From CAWACP01 sp963780655 (lineage in GTDB: Bacteria; Acidobacteriota; Terriglobia; Bryobacterales; Bryobacteraceae): a stretch of 64,000 bases of DNA. The position numbers and the translations under genes were made by a program. A model generated the notes under the pieces. That model was not told where the DNA came from. It worked only from the letters and a program-made list of their open reading frames with translations, and ran no database searches. Positions 8,965 through 16,522 of the stretch are shown piece after piece. Each line of letters opens with the position of its first letter. Position 1 is the first letter of the stretch. Where the stretch lies: assembly GCA_963780655.1 (NCBI GenBank), contig CAWACP010000003.1:620001-684000 (forward strand), read 5' to 3'.

Positions 8965-9348
8965 TCAGTGTCCGTTTTGTGGATCGCATCCGGGATAGTT
9001 TTCCGCATCCACGTCGACATCGGGAACGCAGGTCTGCGGCCGGGAGTGGTTGGGAGCCGTACACCAAATGCCCGCTTCGAGCAGGGTGACGGTTCTGAGT
9101 TTCTCCAGGGCGATGCAACGCCAGTTTGCTGGCGAGCCAACTGGCTCAAGTCCGCTCCCACTCTCACCGCCGTATTGGTAAGAGAGCACTCGTAACTGCC
9201 CAGAGCTGTTGCGCCCGAGACGGTGTGGGCACAGCAGGCGCCGACGGCCGCCATAGTAGGCGACAATGGATCGCCGACTCGTGACCGCAGTCCAGACCAG
9301 CCGATAGACATCGTCCACCGTCTGAATCTTCGCCTCGATAACGCCCAT
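8965..9348 (-). CDS. WYL-like domain protein carried as cargo inside the IS
   Basis: 127 aa from an ATG at 9348 (an in-frame TTG at 9393 would extend it to the terminal repeat). The core VTSRRSIVAYYGGRRRLLCP, HRLGRNSSGQLRVLSYQYGG and NWRCIALEKLRTVTLLEA has the WYL-like pattern: a short helix, basic strand, (E/C)PH-x-LG, R-L-x-A/S-Y-Q-x-GG, then W-R-x-x-x-L. Stand-alone WYL-like proteins of this size are known but mostly uncharacterised; WYL domains elsewhere sense nucleic acid or small ligands. It converges on the transposase with a 60-bp gap and lies wholly between the inverted repeats. The cysteine-rich tail (YPGCDPQNGH) is unusual. The function here is unknown. Confidence 0.6.
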   Translation of the reverse strand: MGVIEAKIQTVDDVYRLVWTAVTSRRSIVAYYGGRRRLLCPHRLGRNSSGQLRVLSYQYGGESGSGLEPVGSPANWRCIALEKLRTVTLLEAGIWCTAPNHSRPQTCVPDVDVDAENYPGCDPQNGH

Positions 9349-9418
9349 TCCCGTCAACGTACCCGCTTGCCCGAGGATCTTCAAGCCGCTCAATCATTTA
9401 TAACACAGTAGTACTAAT

Positions 9419-10183
9419 CTAAAGCAACGCCGCCAAGTGAAGGAACTCTTCGATCGCGATTCTGGCCGAGTCGGATACTTTCGTTATGTCGGATAGCTGC
9501 GCAGTGTACCGCCGCGAATGAGCAGAAATATGTCCAATGTCTCGAAGTTTTGGCAGCGCCTGCTTAGTGTTGCGGGTTAGGTTCCATGTTGGTTCGGCCA
9601 GAGCGGCAGATATGAGGTCAGTCAATTGGAAGAACTCACCCTGCGCATTCTTAATCTTCGCGTCGAGATTGTTCACCTCAAATGCCTCGATTATCGTCGT
9701 TTCGAGCAAACGCCGCATCATAACGGCACACGCGTCATACCATGCAGAACCGAAGCAACCGTTCATCTGGCGACCCACGGCGACCAGGTAACCGCGTCTT
9801 GTCTTCGTTAAAAGGCTAAGTGGAAAAAGGCCGTCTTCCCCGCCGCTAGGCACTACGGCCGTCTTCCATTTCCGTGTCCTTATCTGATGCGTGAGTTCCC
9901 GAGCTGAAATTACGCGCTCTTGAAATTCGGTGCCTTCGGAAAAAACTCGCTCAATCAGTTCTGCCACCGCAGACAAATCGCCCGCCGAAGGATCAACGAG
10001 ATTCGCAAAGCATACGGTCGCGTCACTCCGTACTTTCGCCAGCTTATCCGCGTAGAAATTGACACCTGACAAGCTTCGATGATATTTCTTCGCCATTTTT
10101 GCGGTCTGCAACGCATCCGCAACCAAGTCCTGCAATTGAGATTCGGGGGGCGTGGGCTGAACTAAGGGCTTGTGGCCAGCCAT
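9419..10183 (-). CDS. HEPN-like (DUF4145-like) protein of unknown function
   Basis: 254 aa from the ATG at 10183, two bases after the stop of the upstream frame (TAG-CC-ATG). The N-terminal half is helical with no motif I know. The C-terminal half, SAWYDACAVMMRRLLETTI, FFQLTDLI and KLRDIGHISAHSRRY, resembles DUF4145/HEPN domains (W..A...RR.LE..., then (L)R.IG..AAH). The Rx4-6H RNase motif is not canonical: the spacing is RDIGH or R-x7-H. HEPN proteins are often RNases of toxin-antitoxin or phage-defence modules. The gene ends one base from the IS target duplication and is intact. The assignment rests on pattern only. Confidence 0.55.
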   Translation of the reverse strand: MAGHKPLVQPTPPESQLQDLVADALQTAKMAKKYHRSLSGVNFYADKLAKVRSDATVCFANLVDPSAGDLSAVAELIERVFSEGTEFQERVISARELTHQIRTRKWKTAVVPSGGEDGLFPLSLLTKTRRGYLVAVGRQMNGCFGSAWYDACAVMMRRLLETTIIEAFEVNNLDAKIKNAQGEFFQLTDLISAALAEPTWNLTRNTKQALPKLRDIGHISAHSRRYTAQLSDITKVSDSARIAIEEFLHLAALL

Positions 10184-10185
10184 GG

Positions 10186-10634
10186 CTACCAGTTCGAGTA
10201 CACGAACGACTCTTTGCCGTTGACCTGCGACTTGTGGCGTCGCAGTTGCTTGCCACTGCAAAGACGCATCAGCGGTGTCGAGAGCTGTTCGAGGGGGAAA
10301 TGATGTCCCCGATTCCCCAACTCGATTTTCACGTCTGTGATCGTCTTCTGCTTGTCGAAAAAACGGTCGGAGATAAGCTCTTCCAAGTATCCCTTTGGAC
10401 CTCGCGGCTTAACCGGGGATTTTGTTCCGTCCAGCGGCTTGTGTGGTCTCGCTTTCTTTTTGCGAGACTGGGCAGGGCTTACCCGTTCAGCGTCTGCGTC
10501 ACCCGAAGGCGGCCCAGTCAGGAGAACGTCCAAGATCTTTTCGAACGCGACCTCTTTAGATCGGCATCCTTCACGCCAGCCACGGCTTGCTCAGCCTGCT
10601 GGACTAACTCGGTGTAGTTTATTGCTTCGGCCAT
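10186..10634 (-). pseudogene. Frameshifted partner gene of the HEPN-like protein
   Basis: From the ATG at 10634 the frame reads MAEAINYTELVQQAEQAVAG and VKDADLK, then hits a stop. Restoring one missing base in the CC/GG at about 10551-10552 gives the continuation VAFEKILDVLLTG and a clean frame to the TAG at 10186. The joined product is about 149 aa: an N-terminal helical segment, a Lys/Arg/Pro-rich linker (SRKKKARPHKPLDG) and a C-terminal domain GPKGYLEELISDRFF, KTITDVKIELGNRGHHFPLE, LMRLCSGKQLRRHK that looks like a small winged-helix. It ends two bases before the HEPN-like start, so they form one operon. The frameshift may be real inactivation or a sequencing error. Confidence 0.55.
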
Positions 10635-10674
10635 GATGGCGAGACAACAATGAACCCGATCGAACAAAAGAATC

Positions 10675-10761
10675 TGGTGCGGGGGGGGGGACTTGAACCC
10701 CCACGGGATTGCTCCCGCTAGCACCTCAAGCTAGTGCGTCTGCCAATTCCGCCACCTCCGC
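10675..10761 (-). tRNA. tRNA-Leu (anticodon GAG), CCA encoded
   Basis: Read on the minus strand: acceptor GCGGAGG, D-arm with AATTGGCAGA, anticodon stem CTAGC/GCTAG with loop TTGAGGT (anticodon GAG), a long class-II variable arm CGGGAGCAATCCCG, T-arm GGGGG-TTCAAGT-CCCCC, discriminator A and an encoded CCA. The 3' acceptor strand is CCCCCGC, so A5 faces C68, a mismatch inside an otherwise perfect stem. The run of ten G on the plus strand (10681-10690) covers that position. It lies 17 bp downstream of secG, the same order as secG-leuU in E. coli. Confidence 0.9.
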
Positions 10762-10778
10762 GTGTCGAACCTGAAACT

Positions 10779-11138
10779 CTACTTCTTCGATGGCGCCGGC
10801 TGGCCGGCGTTCTGCGGCACTGCCTTACCCGGGACCGGCGTGCTGGTGCTGTGCACCGGCGTGGCCTTCGTGCGATCGAGAATCGAGCCGCCGCCGGCCG
10901 AGCCGCCGCGCGTCGCAAAGATCGAGAGAGACATCGACGTAAGCATGAACAGCGCCGCCGCGATCGTCGTCGCCTTCGACAGAACGGTGGCGGAGCCGCG
11001 CGGGCCAAACGTCGTCTGGGAACCCATCCCGCCGAACGCGCCGGCAAGGTCGGCCGCTTTGCCGCTCTGCAGCAGCACGACAATCATCAAAAACACGCAC
11101 ACGATCACGTGTACAATCGTCAAAATTATCGGAAGCAT
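10779..11138 (-). CDS. secG: Preprotein translocase subunit SecG
   Basis: 119 aa from the ATG at 11138 (MLPIILTIVHVIVCVFLMIV). The pattern hydrophobic helix, VLLQSGKAADLAGAFGG, then a second helix ATTIAAALFMLTSMSLSIF is diagnostic for SecG, the small two-helix subunit that aids SecA-driven translocation through SecYEG. A Pro/Ser/Lys-rich tail (TSTPVPGKAVPQNAGQPAP) extends past the usual core, as in many Acidobacteria. tRNA-Leu follows directly. The longer open frame upstream of 11138 overlaps the cca end and lacks SecG character. Confidence 0.92.
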   Translation of the reverse strand: MLPIILTIVHVIVCVFLMIVVLLQSGKAADLAGAFGGMGSQTTFGPRGSATVLSKATTIAAALFMLTSMSLSIFATRGGSAGGGSILDRTKATPVHSTSTPVPGKAVPQNAGQPAPSKK

Positions 11139-11163
11139 GGGAGAAGAACCGAAACTTCCCTCA

Positions 11164-12540
11164 TTATAGAACACGATCCGACGGCGCCGCCTGCCCAGTT
11201 GGATCGCGGCTCGGAAGCGGCGGTGGCCCGAACTGACGCTCCACCAGGGCCAGCGCCTCCTCAGCGCTGCCGATCCGGCCCTCCAGCTGGGCATCTTCCA
11301 CCGTTTCCAGCATCCGCGAGAACTCCGGGCCCGGCCGGTACCCCGCCTCGATCAGGTCGCGTCCGGTGAGCAGGCGCGGCGGCCGCAACTCCATCGGCCT
11401 GGCGTGCTCGTACCGCTCCTTCATCGTTTGATAACTCTGGGTGTAGCCGTTGCTGTTCAGGCAATCGAGCCGGTGCAGCTCCAGGTGCTCGTCGAAGCGC
11501 GGCAGCCGCAGGAAGCGCTTTATGGTGCTCTCGCGCATGTCGAGCACGTCCTTGAAGCGCATGTGGTTCGCCACCAGCGCCGTCACCTGCTCCACCTCGT
11601 CGTGCGAATAACGAAGGCGGAACAGGATATCCGTGGCGATTCTCACACCCGCTTCCACATGCCCATCGAAGCGGATGCGGTCGGCCACGCGGAACGTGGG
11701 CGGCTTGCCGACGTCGTGCAGCAGAACTCCCCAGGCCAGCGTCACCGACGGACGATCAAGGCCCCCGAGCATCATCAGCGTGTGGGTCCAGACGTCGCCT
11801 TCCGGGTGGAACTCAGGCGGCTGCCGGACGCCCTTCATGGCCGCCACCTCGGGCAGAATGTCCTCGAGAAGTCCGGTCCGGTCCAGCAGTTCGAAGCCGC
11901 GCCGCGCGCCGCCCTCGGTGAGAATGCGGCTCAGTTCGTCGCGAACGCGCTCGGCGGAGATGCGGCTGATCTCCGAATGGCAGCGCTGGATGGCCGCCAT
12001 CGCTCCCGCTTCGATGATGAACCCCAGGCGTGCGGCGAACCGCACGGCGCGCAGCATGCGCAGGTGATCTTCCTCGAAGCGCCTGACCGGATCGCCGACC
12101 GCCCGGATGACGCCCGCGCCGAGGTCCGCGCGCCCGTTCACGTAGTCGATCACCTCGCCCGAAAACGGATCGAGCATGAGCGCGTTGATGGTGAAATCGC
12201 GGCGCAGAACGTCGAGGCGTGGATCGGTCTCGAAGCGGACCTCCTCCGGGTGGCGGCCGTCGCGGTAGGCGTCCTCGCTGCGGAACGTGACCACCTCGAC
12301 AGTCGCGGCCTCGCCCGTCACCAGCACCACTCCGAACTTCGCGCCCACCTGTTGCGACCCAGGCCAGATGCTCAGCACCTGGTCGGGCCGCGCATCGGTG
12401 GACACATCGAAATCCTTCGCCGGACGGCCCAGCAGCATGTCGCGCACGCAGCCGCCGACGAACCAGGCCTGATGGCCGCGCGAGCGCAGCTCGGCCACGA
12501 TACTGCGGGCAAGGTTCTCCGCCGCGGTCCCTTCGGCCAT
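11164..12540 (-). CDS. cca: CCA tRNA nucleotidyltransferase / polyA polymerase family, with HD domain
   Basis: 458 aa. HQAWFVGGCVRDMLLGR followed by PAKDFDVST gives the class-II nucleotidyltransferase head (GGxVRD and DxD metal site). RRDFTINALMLDP and FEEDHLRMLRAVRFAARLGF are the next conserved blocks. LLHDVGKPPTF and a distal ATDILFRLRYSHDEVEQV form an HD domain, as in bacterial CCA enzymes with 2'-phosphatase-type domains. The enzyme adds or repairs the 3' CCA of tRNAs. Since the local tRNA-Leu already encodes CCA, the role would be repair at least for that tRNA. It lies 25 bp upstream of secG on the same strand. Confidence 0.88.
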   Translation of the reverse strand: MAEGTAAENLARSIVAELRSRGHQAWFVGGCVRDMLLGRPAKDFDVSTDARPDQVLSIWPGSQQVGAKFGVVLVTGEAATVEVVTFRSEDAYRDGRHPEEVRFETDPRLDVLRRDFTINALMLDPFSGEVIDYVNGRADLGAGVIRAVGDPVRRFEEDHLRMLRAVRFAARLGFIIEAGAMAAIQRCHSEISRISAERVRDELSRILTEGGARRGFELLDRTGLLEDILPEVAAMKGVRQPPEFHPEGDVWTHTLMMLGGLDRPSVTLAWGVLLHDVGKPPTFRVADRIRFDGHVEAGVRIATDILFRLRYSHDEVEQVTALVANHMRFKDVLDMRESTIKRFLRLPRFDEHLELHRLDCLNSNGYTQSYQTMKERYEHARPMELRPPRLLTGRDLIEAGYRPGPEFSRMLETVEDAQLEGRIGSAEEALALVERQFGPPPLPSRDPTGQAAPSDRVL

Positions 12541-12648
12541 CGCACTCTCATGGTAGATCAGCCGTCAGCTACTGGAACTTCCACTGCTGTAGTAACCCCT
12601 CAGTTCGGGGGTATGCAGGGTCAGCGATAACTCGCCGATATAGCGAAC

Positions 12649-13434
12649 GTGCGATGCTTCGCAAGTGTGCTGCTCGCGGCGGCCTGTCTCGTTCCGTCGG
12701 GGCGTGCCGCCGAGGTCGCTGAAAAGCCACACCCCGCACAGAATCCGGATGCCATCCGCACCGCCATGGAAGCATCCATCCGGCAGCAGAAAGAATCCGT
12801 CCGGCGCCAGGTCGGTTCCGCGTCGCGCGCTGCTTCATCCGCGGTTCCTTCCGTTGCCGCCGGCGAGGTACAATCGCGAGCCGAAGCACAAACCGGGTTT
12901 TACACGGTAGCCTGGCCGCAGCCGCCTTCATTTCCCGCTCTGTTTTCTACAGCATCTGCCGACTGCGATCCGCTCCCCGATGCCGACCTGAATCCCCTGA
13001 TCACGAGCGCCGCAACCAGGGAAGGGGTCAGGCCGGAACTGATCCGGGCGGTGATGAAGCACGAATCGGCGTTCAGGCCCTGCGCGGTCTCCGCCAAAGG
13101 CGCGGAGGGGCTGATGCAACTCATGCCGGCCACCGCGGAGCAGTTTCACATCGCCGACCCGTTCGATCCCGGCCAGAACGTCGACGCCGGGGCGAAACTC
13201 CTGAAGCAGCTGCTGGCGAAGTATGGGGGCGACCTCAGGCTCGTCCTGGGCGCGTATAACGCCGGATCAGGCCGTGTGGATGAAGCGGGCGACGTCCCGG
13301 TCATCCCCGAGACGCAGGGGTACGTTGCCGATATTCTGAACGATCTTGCGCCGGAAGAGAAAAAAGGCGATGCCAGCCAACATCAGGAAGAGAGAAGCGC
13401 GCCGCCAATTGGCGCGCAGACCGGAGGCACGTGA
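12649..13434 (+). CDS. Secreted lytic transglycosylase (SLT domain)
   Basis: 261 aa starting at GTG 12649 with signal peptide MRCFASVLLAAACLVPSGRA. A low-complexity linker (IRTAMEASIRQQKESVRRQ) is followed from about residue 115 by the SLT domain: EGVRPELIRAVMKHESAF with the catalytic Glu, GAEGLMQLMPATAEQF, NVDAGAKLLKQLL and LVLGAYNAGSGRV. These cleave peptidoglycan to 1,6-anhydroMurNAc products in the periplasm. The tail after YVADILN is short and charged. It is transcribed divergently from cca. Confidence 0.88.
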   Translation: MRCFASVLLAAACLVPSGRAAEVAEKPHPAQNPDAIRTAMEASIRQQKESVRRQVGSASRAASSAVPSVAAGEVQSRAEAQTGFYTVAWPQPPSFPALFSTASADCDPLPDADLNPLITSAATREGVRPELIRAVMKHESAFRPCAVSAKGAEGLMQLMPATAEQFHIADPFDPGQNVDAGAKLLKQLLAKYGGDLRLVLGAYNAGSGRVDEAGDVPVIPETQGYVADILNDLAPEEKKGDASQHQEERSAPPIGAQTGGT

Positions 13435-13478
13435 TGCGGCCGGATGGGGCTGAAGCGTAACTGTCCGCGTATAAACTT

Positions 13479-13497
13479 ATCGGTCCCAATACCGATA
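13479..13497. promoter_or_regulatory. Inverted repeat upstream of the HD-GYP response regulator
   Basis: TATCGGT-CCCAAT-ACCGATA is a perfect 7-bp inverted repeat 40 bp before the start at 13538. It could be an operator or a leader hairpin. The function is not known. Confidence 0.35.
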
Positions 13498-13537
13498 GTA
13501 CTGCTGTGGGTGAAGTACCTGGACGCGGGTTTGAAGC

Positions 13538-14620
13538 ATGATCGAAGAAACTATCGCGCGCGTCGATGTTGAGGCCGATGACTGGGGGGGAAACGCCCGC
13601 CCGCCGCGGATCCTCATCGTTGACGACAATGAGATCAATCGGCGCCTGATTCGGTCGATGCTGAAGAGCACGCCCTGCGAGATCATCGAATGCCGGAGGG
13701 CCGCGCAGGCGTGCGAGGTGCTCAATGCGGGAGGCATCGACCTGGTCATTCTGGATCTCATCCTCGCCGAGGTTGGCGGACCGGAGTTCTGCCGCCGGCT
13801 GAAGGCGGACCGCCGCACCCGCTTTATCCCGCTCCTCATGATGACCAGCGTGCAGGGCGTTGAGAACGAGGTAATGGGTATCTCGTCGGGAGCGGACGAG
13901 TTCCTGACCAAGCCTCTGCATCCCGCGGTCCTGCGGGCGCGAATCCGGTCGATGCTGCGCAATAAGACACTGATCGATTCTCTGGAGGAAGCCGAGTCGA
14001 TCCTGTTCGCATTGGCCCAGGCGGTGGAGCAGCGCGACCAGTGCACGGGACAACACTGCCAGCGGTTGTCCGAGTACAGCACGAAACTGGGCGAGGCGCT
14101 GGGCCTTTCGCGCGCCGAGATTCGAGCGCTGTACCGCGGCGGGTTTCTCCACGACATCGGTAAGATCGCAGTTCCCGACGCGGTCCTCTACAAACGCGGT
14201 CCGCTCAACGAGCAGGAATGGACCATCATGCGACAGCACACGCTCAAAGGCGAGGAGATCTGCCGCCCCATGAAATCGCTGGCGCCGGTGCTGCCCATCA
14301 TCCGCAACCACCACGAGCGCTGGGACGGCTCCGGGTATCCGGATGGGCTGGTGGGCGAGGAGATTCCGTTGGTGGCGCGGGTGCTGCAGGTGGCCGATAT
14401 CTACGATGCGCTCACCACCGAGAGGCCATACAAAGCGGCGTTATCGCATCAGGAGGCGGCGGACCTGATGATGCATGAGGTTGAGATCAACTGGCGCGAT
14501 CCTGAGCTTGTGCCGTTATTTCTGGACGTCGTCGTCGGCCGGAGCCTTGTACATGAGATGCCCGGGTTCACACCCATGCAGGTTTCGCTCGACAATATGC
14601 GCCGCCAACTGGCGCGTTGA
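13538..14620 (+). CDS. Response regulator with HD-GYP output domain
   Basis: 360 aa. Receiver domain at about 20-145: RILIVDDNEINRRLIRSML with the acidic pair, LVILDLILAEVGGPEFCRRL with the phospho-acceptor Asp, MMTSV and FLTKPLHP with the conserved Thr/Ser and Lys. The HD-GYP domain follows at about 165-350: GQHCQRLSEYS, FLHDIGKIAVPD, HTLKGEEIC, NHHERWDGSGYPDGL and ADIYDALTTERPYK. HD-GYP proteins are c-di-GMP phosphodiesterases. The expected GYP is present (SGYPDG), so activity is likely. No partner kinase is adjacent; the nearest, at 19200, is not in the same operon. Confidence 0.92.
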   Translation: MIEETIARVDVEADDWGGNARPPRILIVDDNEINRRLIRSMLKSTPCEIIECRRAAQACEVLNAGGIDLVILDLILAEVGGPEFCRRLKADRRTRFIPLLMMTSVQGVENEVMGISSGADEFLTKPLHPAVLRARIRSMLRNKTLIDSLEEAESILFALAQAVEQRDQCTGQHCQRLSEYSTKLGEALGLSRAEIRALYRGGFLHDIGKIAVPDAVLYKRGPLNEQEWTIMRQHTLKGEEICRPMKSLAPVLPIIRNHHERWDGSGYPDGLVGEEIPLVARVLQVADIYDALTTERPYKAALSHQEAADLMMHEVEINWRDPELVPLFLDVVVGRSLVHEMPGFTPMQVSLDNMRRQLAR

Positions 14621-14730
14621 GGGGCGCGCAGCGGAACCGTAATGCCGCATGCTATTGCCGCTGCCCGTTGTGGTATGGCATCACAGCAACTTTTTGTCAA
14701 TGAAAACAGCGACATAGGTGCAGTTTCCCG

Positions 14731-14760
14731 TTTACGGTGCAGGGCGTCGTGTGGTATTCT
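14731..14760 (+). promoter_or_regulatory. Candidate promoter upstream of the RRM gene
   Basis: TTTACG at 14731-14736 and TATTCT at 14755-14760 are separated by 18 bp, each four of six to the sigma-70 consensus. The gap to the start at 14834 would give a leader of about 65 nt. Weak evidence. Confidence 0.25.
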
Positions 14761-14833
14761 CATACTAGCTTTCATGGGTCCCCTCCGGGAAGCAAGTCCC
14801 CCTAATCCGCTACGGAGCTAACAACACCAAAGA

Positions 14834-15232
14834 ATGAGTAATACCGTCTTTCTCGGAAATCTGCCGGTCTGGGTAACAGCCGACGACATCCGGTCCTGGC
14901 TCAACGCCGAAAACCTCGTCGCCGACTCGATCAAAGTCATCCGTAATCCTGAAACGCAGGAGTCCAAGGGCTTTGCATTCATCGACGCCCCGAACTCCGA
15001 AGAAATGCAGTCCATCATCCGCCGCTTCGATCGTGCGCCTCTCGAAGATCGTCTTCTGCGCGCCAATCCTGCCCAGCCGCCGCGCTCCAAAGCAGCCGCC
15101 GGACCGGGCGCAAGACCCACCACCATGGGCGCCGAACGCCCACGCCGCGAACGGGGCGGGCGCAAACACAAACGTCCCAACACTCAGCAGGCCAACAGCG
15201 CCTTTGCCGAGGAACTCGCGAAAGCCCTCTGA
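14834..15232 (+). CDS. RRM-domain RNA-binding protein
   Basis: 132 aa. One RNA recognition motif at about 3-80: TVFLGNLPVWVTADDIRSWL carries RNP2, and ESKGFAFIDAPNSEEMQSII carries an RNP1 (KGFAFI). The second half is a Gly/Arg/Pro-rich tail (ERPRRERGGRKHKRPN) ending AFAEELAKAL. Small bacterial RRM proteins of this plan occur in cyanobacteria (Rbp), Bacteroidota and Acidobacteriota and are often cold- or stress-related. There is no clear Shine-Dalgarno. It stands alone between the HD-GYP regulator and the PIN-TRAM gene. Confidence 0.88.
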   Translation: MSNTVFLGNLPVWVTADDIRSWLNAENLVADSIKVIRNPETQESKGFAFIDAPNSEEMQSIIRRFDRAPLEDRLLRANPAQPPRSKAAAGPGARPTTMGAERPRRERGGRKHKRPNTQQANSAFAEELAKAL

Positions 15233-15417
15233 TCCCTCCCCACGCCTTGCGGCTGCCACGCTCGTTCGCCAGAATGACCCGCGTGACGCCGTAGTTCCAC
15301 ATCGCCCCGTACTTCTCCCGAGGGCGATTTTCATCCTTCAGGTGGTATAATCCAGGCACCGGAATTGACAGTTCCGCGCCGTGTTGTTTTTTCACCCACC
15401 CATCGGAGGGTGGTTCT

Positions 15418-16521
15418 GTGGACAACTTACTGTTCTTTCGCATCTTATTTATACTTTTGCTCGGTTGTGCAGCGTTCTTCCTGGAACCGTTCGGCCTGAA
15501 AAGTCCCCTCGCCGCCGCTGCCGGGGCCGTACTCGGAGTCGGAATCGTCTTTTTCGAACTGCAGGTCCGGAAAACCAGTCTGAAACGTCTTATCGGGGCC
15601 GCTGCCGGCTCCATTCTCGGAATCATCGGCGCCTACCTGGCCACGCTCATCCTGGCACGCGCGTTCCCGACAAACTCGACCACCATCCCGTTCCTCGAAC
15701 TCGCCATTCTGCTGTGGATGGCTTACATCGGCCTCATCGTCGGCGCAAGTAAGGGCGACATGCTGAACCTCGCAGCGCTCGGCGGGCTCTTCGGGGGCGA
15801 GGACACCTCGCACGCCAGCTTCAAAATTCTCGACACCAGCGTAATCATCGACGGCCGCATTGCCGATATCGTCGAAACGGGCTTCCTCGACGGGTCGCTC
15901 GTAATCCCGCAGTTCGTATTGCGGGAACTGCAGCTCGTCGCCGACTCGGCCGATTCCCTCAAGCGGAACCGCGGCCGGCGCGGCCTCGACATCCTGCAGC
16001 GTATCCAGAAAATGCCGCACCTCCTTGTCCAGATCATCGAGGACGATTTTCCCAACGTCCGCGAGGTGGACATGAAGCTCATCGAGCTGGCCCGGCTGTA
16101 CAATTGCAAAATCGTCACAAACGACTTTAATCTCAACAAAGTGGCGCAATTGCATGGCGTCGAGGTGCTCAACATCAACGAGCTTGCCAACGCGCTGAAG
16201 CCCATCGTTCTGCCGGGCGAGATCATGCGCGTATTCATCCTGAAAGAAGGCAAGGAGTACAATCAGGGCGTCGCTTATCTCGATGACGGGACGATGGTGG
16301 TGGTGGACAACGCGCGCAAAATGATCTCGCGCACCATCGACATCTCGGTGACCAGCGTGCTGCAGACCACTGCGGGTAAAATGATTTTCGGCCGATTCGA
16401 CGAGCGCGTCCACACAGTGCACGACAAGACGCCACCTCCGCCCGATCGCCACGACCGCCGCGACGTCCCCGTCAGTTCAGCGCCTGCGGAAGCGGGCCGC
16501 GGCGCCGTCGCCGATCGCTGA
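15418..16521 (+). CDS. PIN-TRAM domain membrane protein (YacL-like)
   Basis: 367 aa from GTG 15418, preceded by GGAGG about 8 nt upstream. Several hydrophobic helices cover residues 1-120. The PIN domain follows: KILDTSVIIDGRIADIVE (first Asp), IPQFVLRELQLVADS (Glu), RGRRGLDILQRIQ and CKIVTNDFNLNKVAQL (Asp pair). A TRAM-like domain (LPGEIMRVFILKEGKEYNQG and GTMVVVDNARKMI) closes it. PIN domains are RNases; the TRAM segment binds RNA. The order PIN-TRAM, ispD, ispF matches the yacL-ispD-ispF block of Bacillus subtilis. A charged tail (PPPDRHDRRDVPVSS) is lineage specific. Confidence 0.88.
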   Translation: MDNLLFFRILFILLLGCAAFFLEPFGLKSPLAAAAGAVLGVGIVFFELQVRKTSLKRLIGAAAGSILGIIGAYLATLILARAFPTNSTTIPFLELAILLWMAYIGLIVGASKGDMLNLAALGGLFGGEDTSHASFKILDTSVIIDGRIADIVETGFLDGSLVIPQFVLRELQLVADSADSLKRNRGRRGLDILQRIQKMPHLLVQIIEDDFPNVREVDMKLIELARLYNCKIVTNDFNLNKVAQLHGVEVLNINELANALKPIVLPGEIMRVFILKEGKEYNQGVAYLDDGTMVVVDNARKMISRTIDISVTSVLQTTAGKMIFGRFDERVHTVHDKTPPPPDRHDRRDVPVSSAPAEAGRGAVADR

Positions 16522-16522
16522 T

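Larger units (their letters stand above)
7544..9413 (+). mobile_element. IS701-family-like insertion sequence (1870 bp) with cargo gene
   Basis: Perfect 17-bp terminal inverted repeats TACTACTGTGTTATAAA lie at 7544-7560 and, inverted, at 9397-9413. The element is flanked by CTAA at 7540-7543 and CTAA at 9414-9417, a 4-bp target duplication that fits the YTAR preference of IS701 elements. Inside are the transposase on the plus strand and a second open frame on the minus strand. At 1870 bp it is longer than the roughly 1.4-1.6 kb usual for one-gene members, and the extra length is the cargo gene. The right end sits one base past the stop codon of the neighbouring HEPN-like gene, so insertion did not break it. 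Perfect ends suggest recent movement. Confidence 0.9.

Noticed and set aside
11404..12630. A 408-codon open frame on the plus strand
   Set aside because: Antisense shadow of cca, which has the full motif set.
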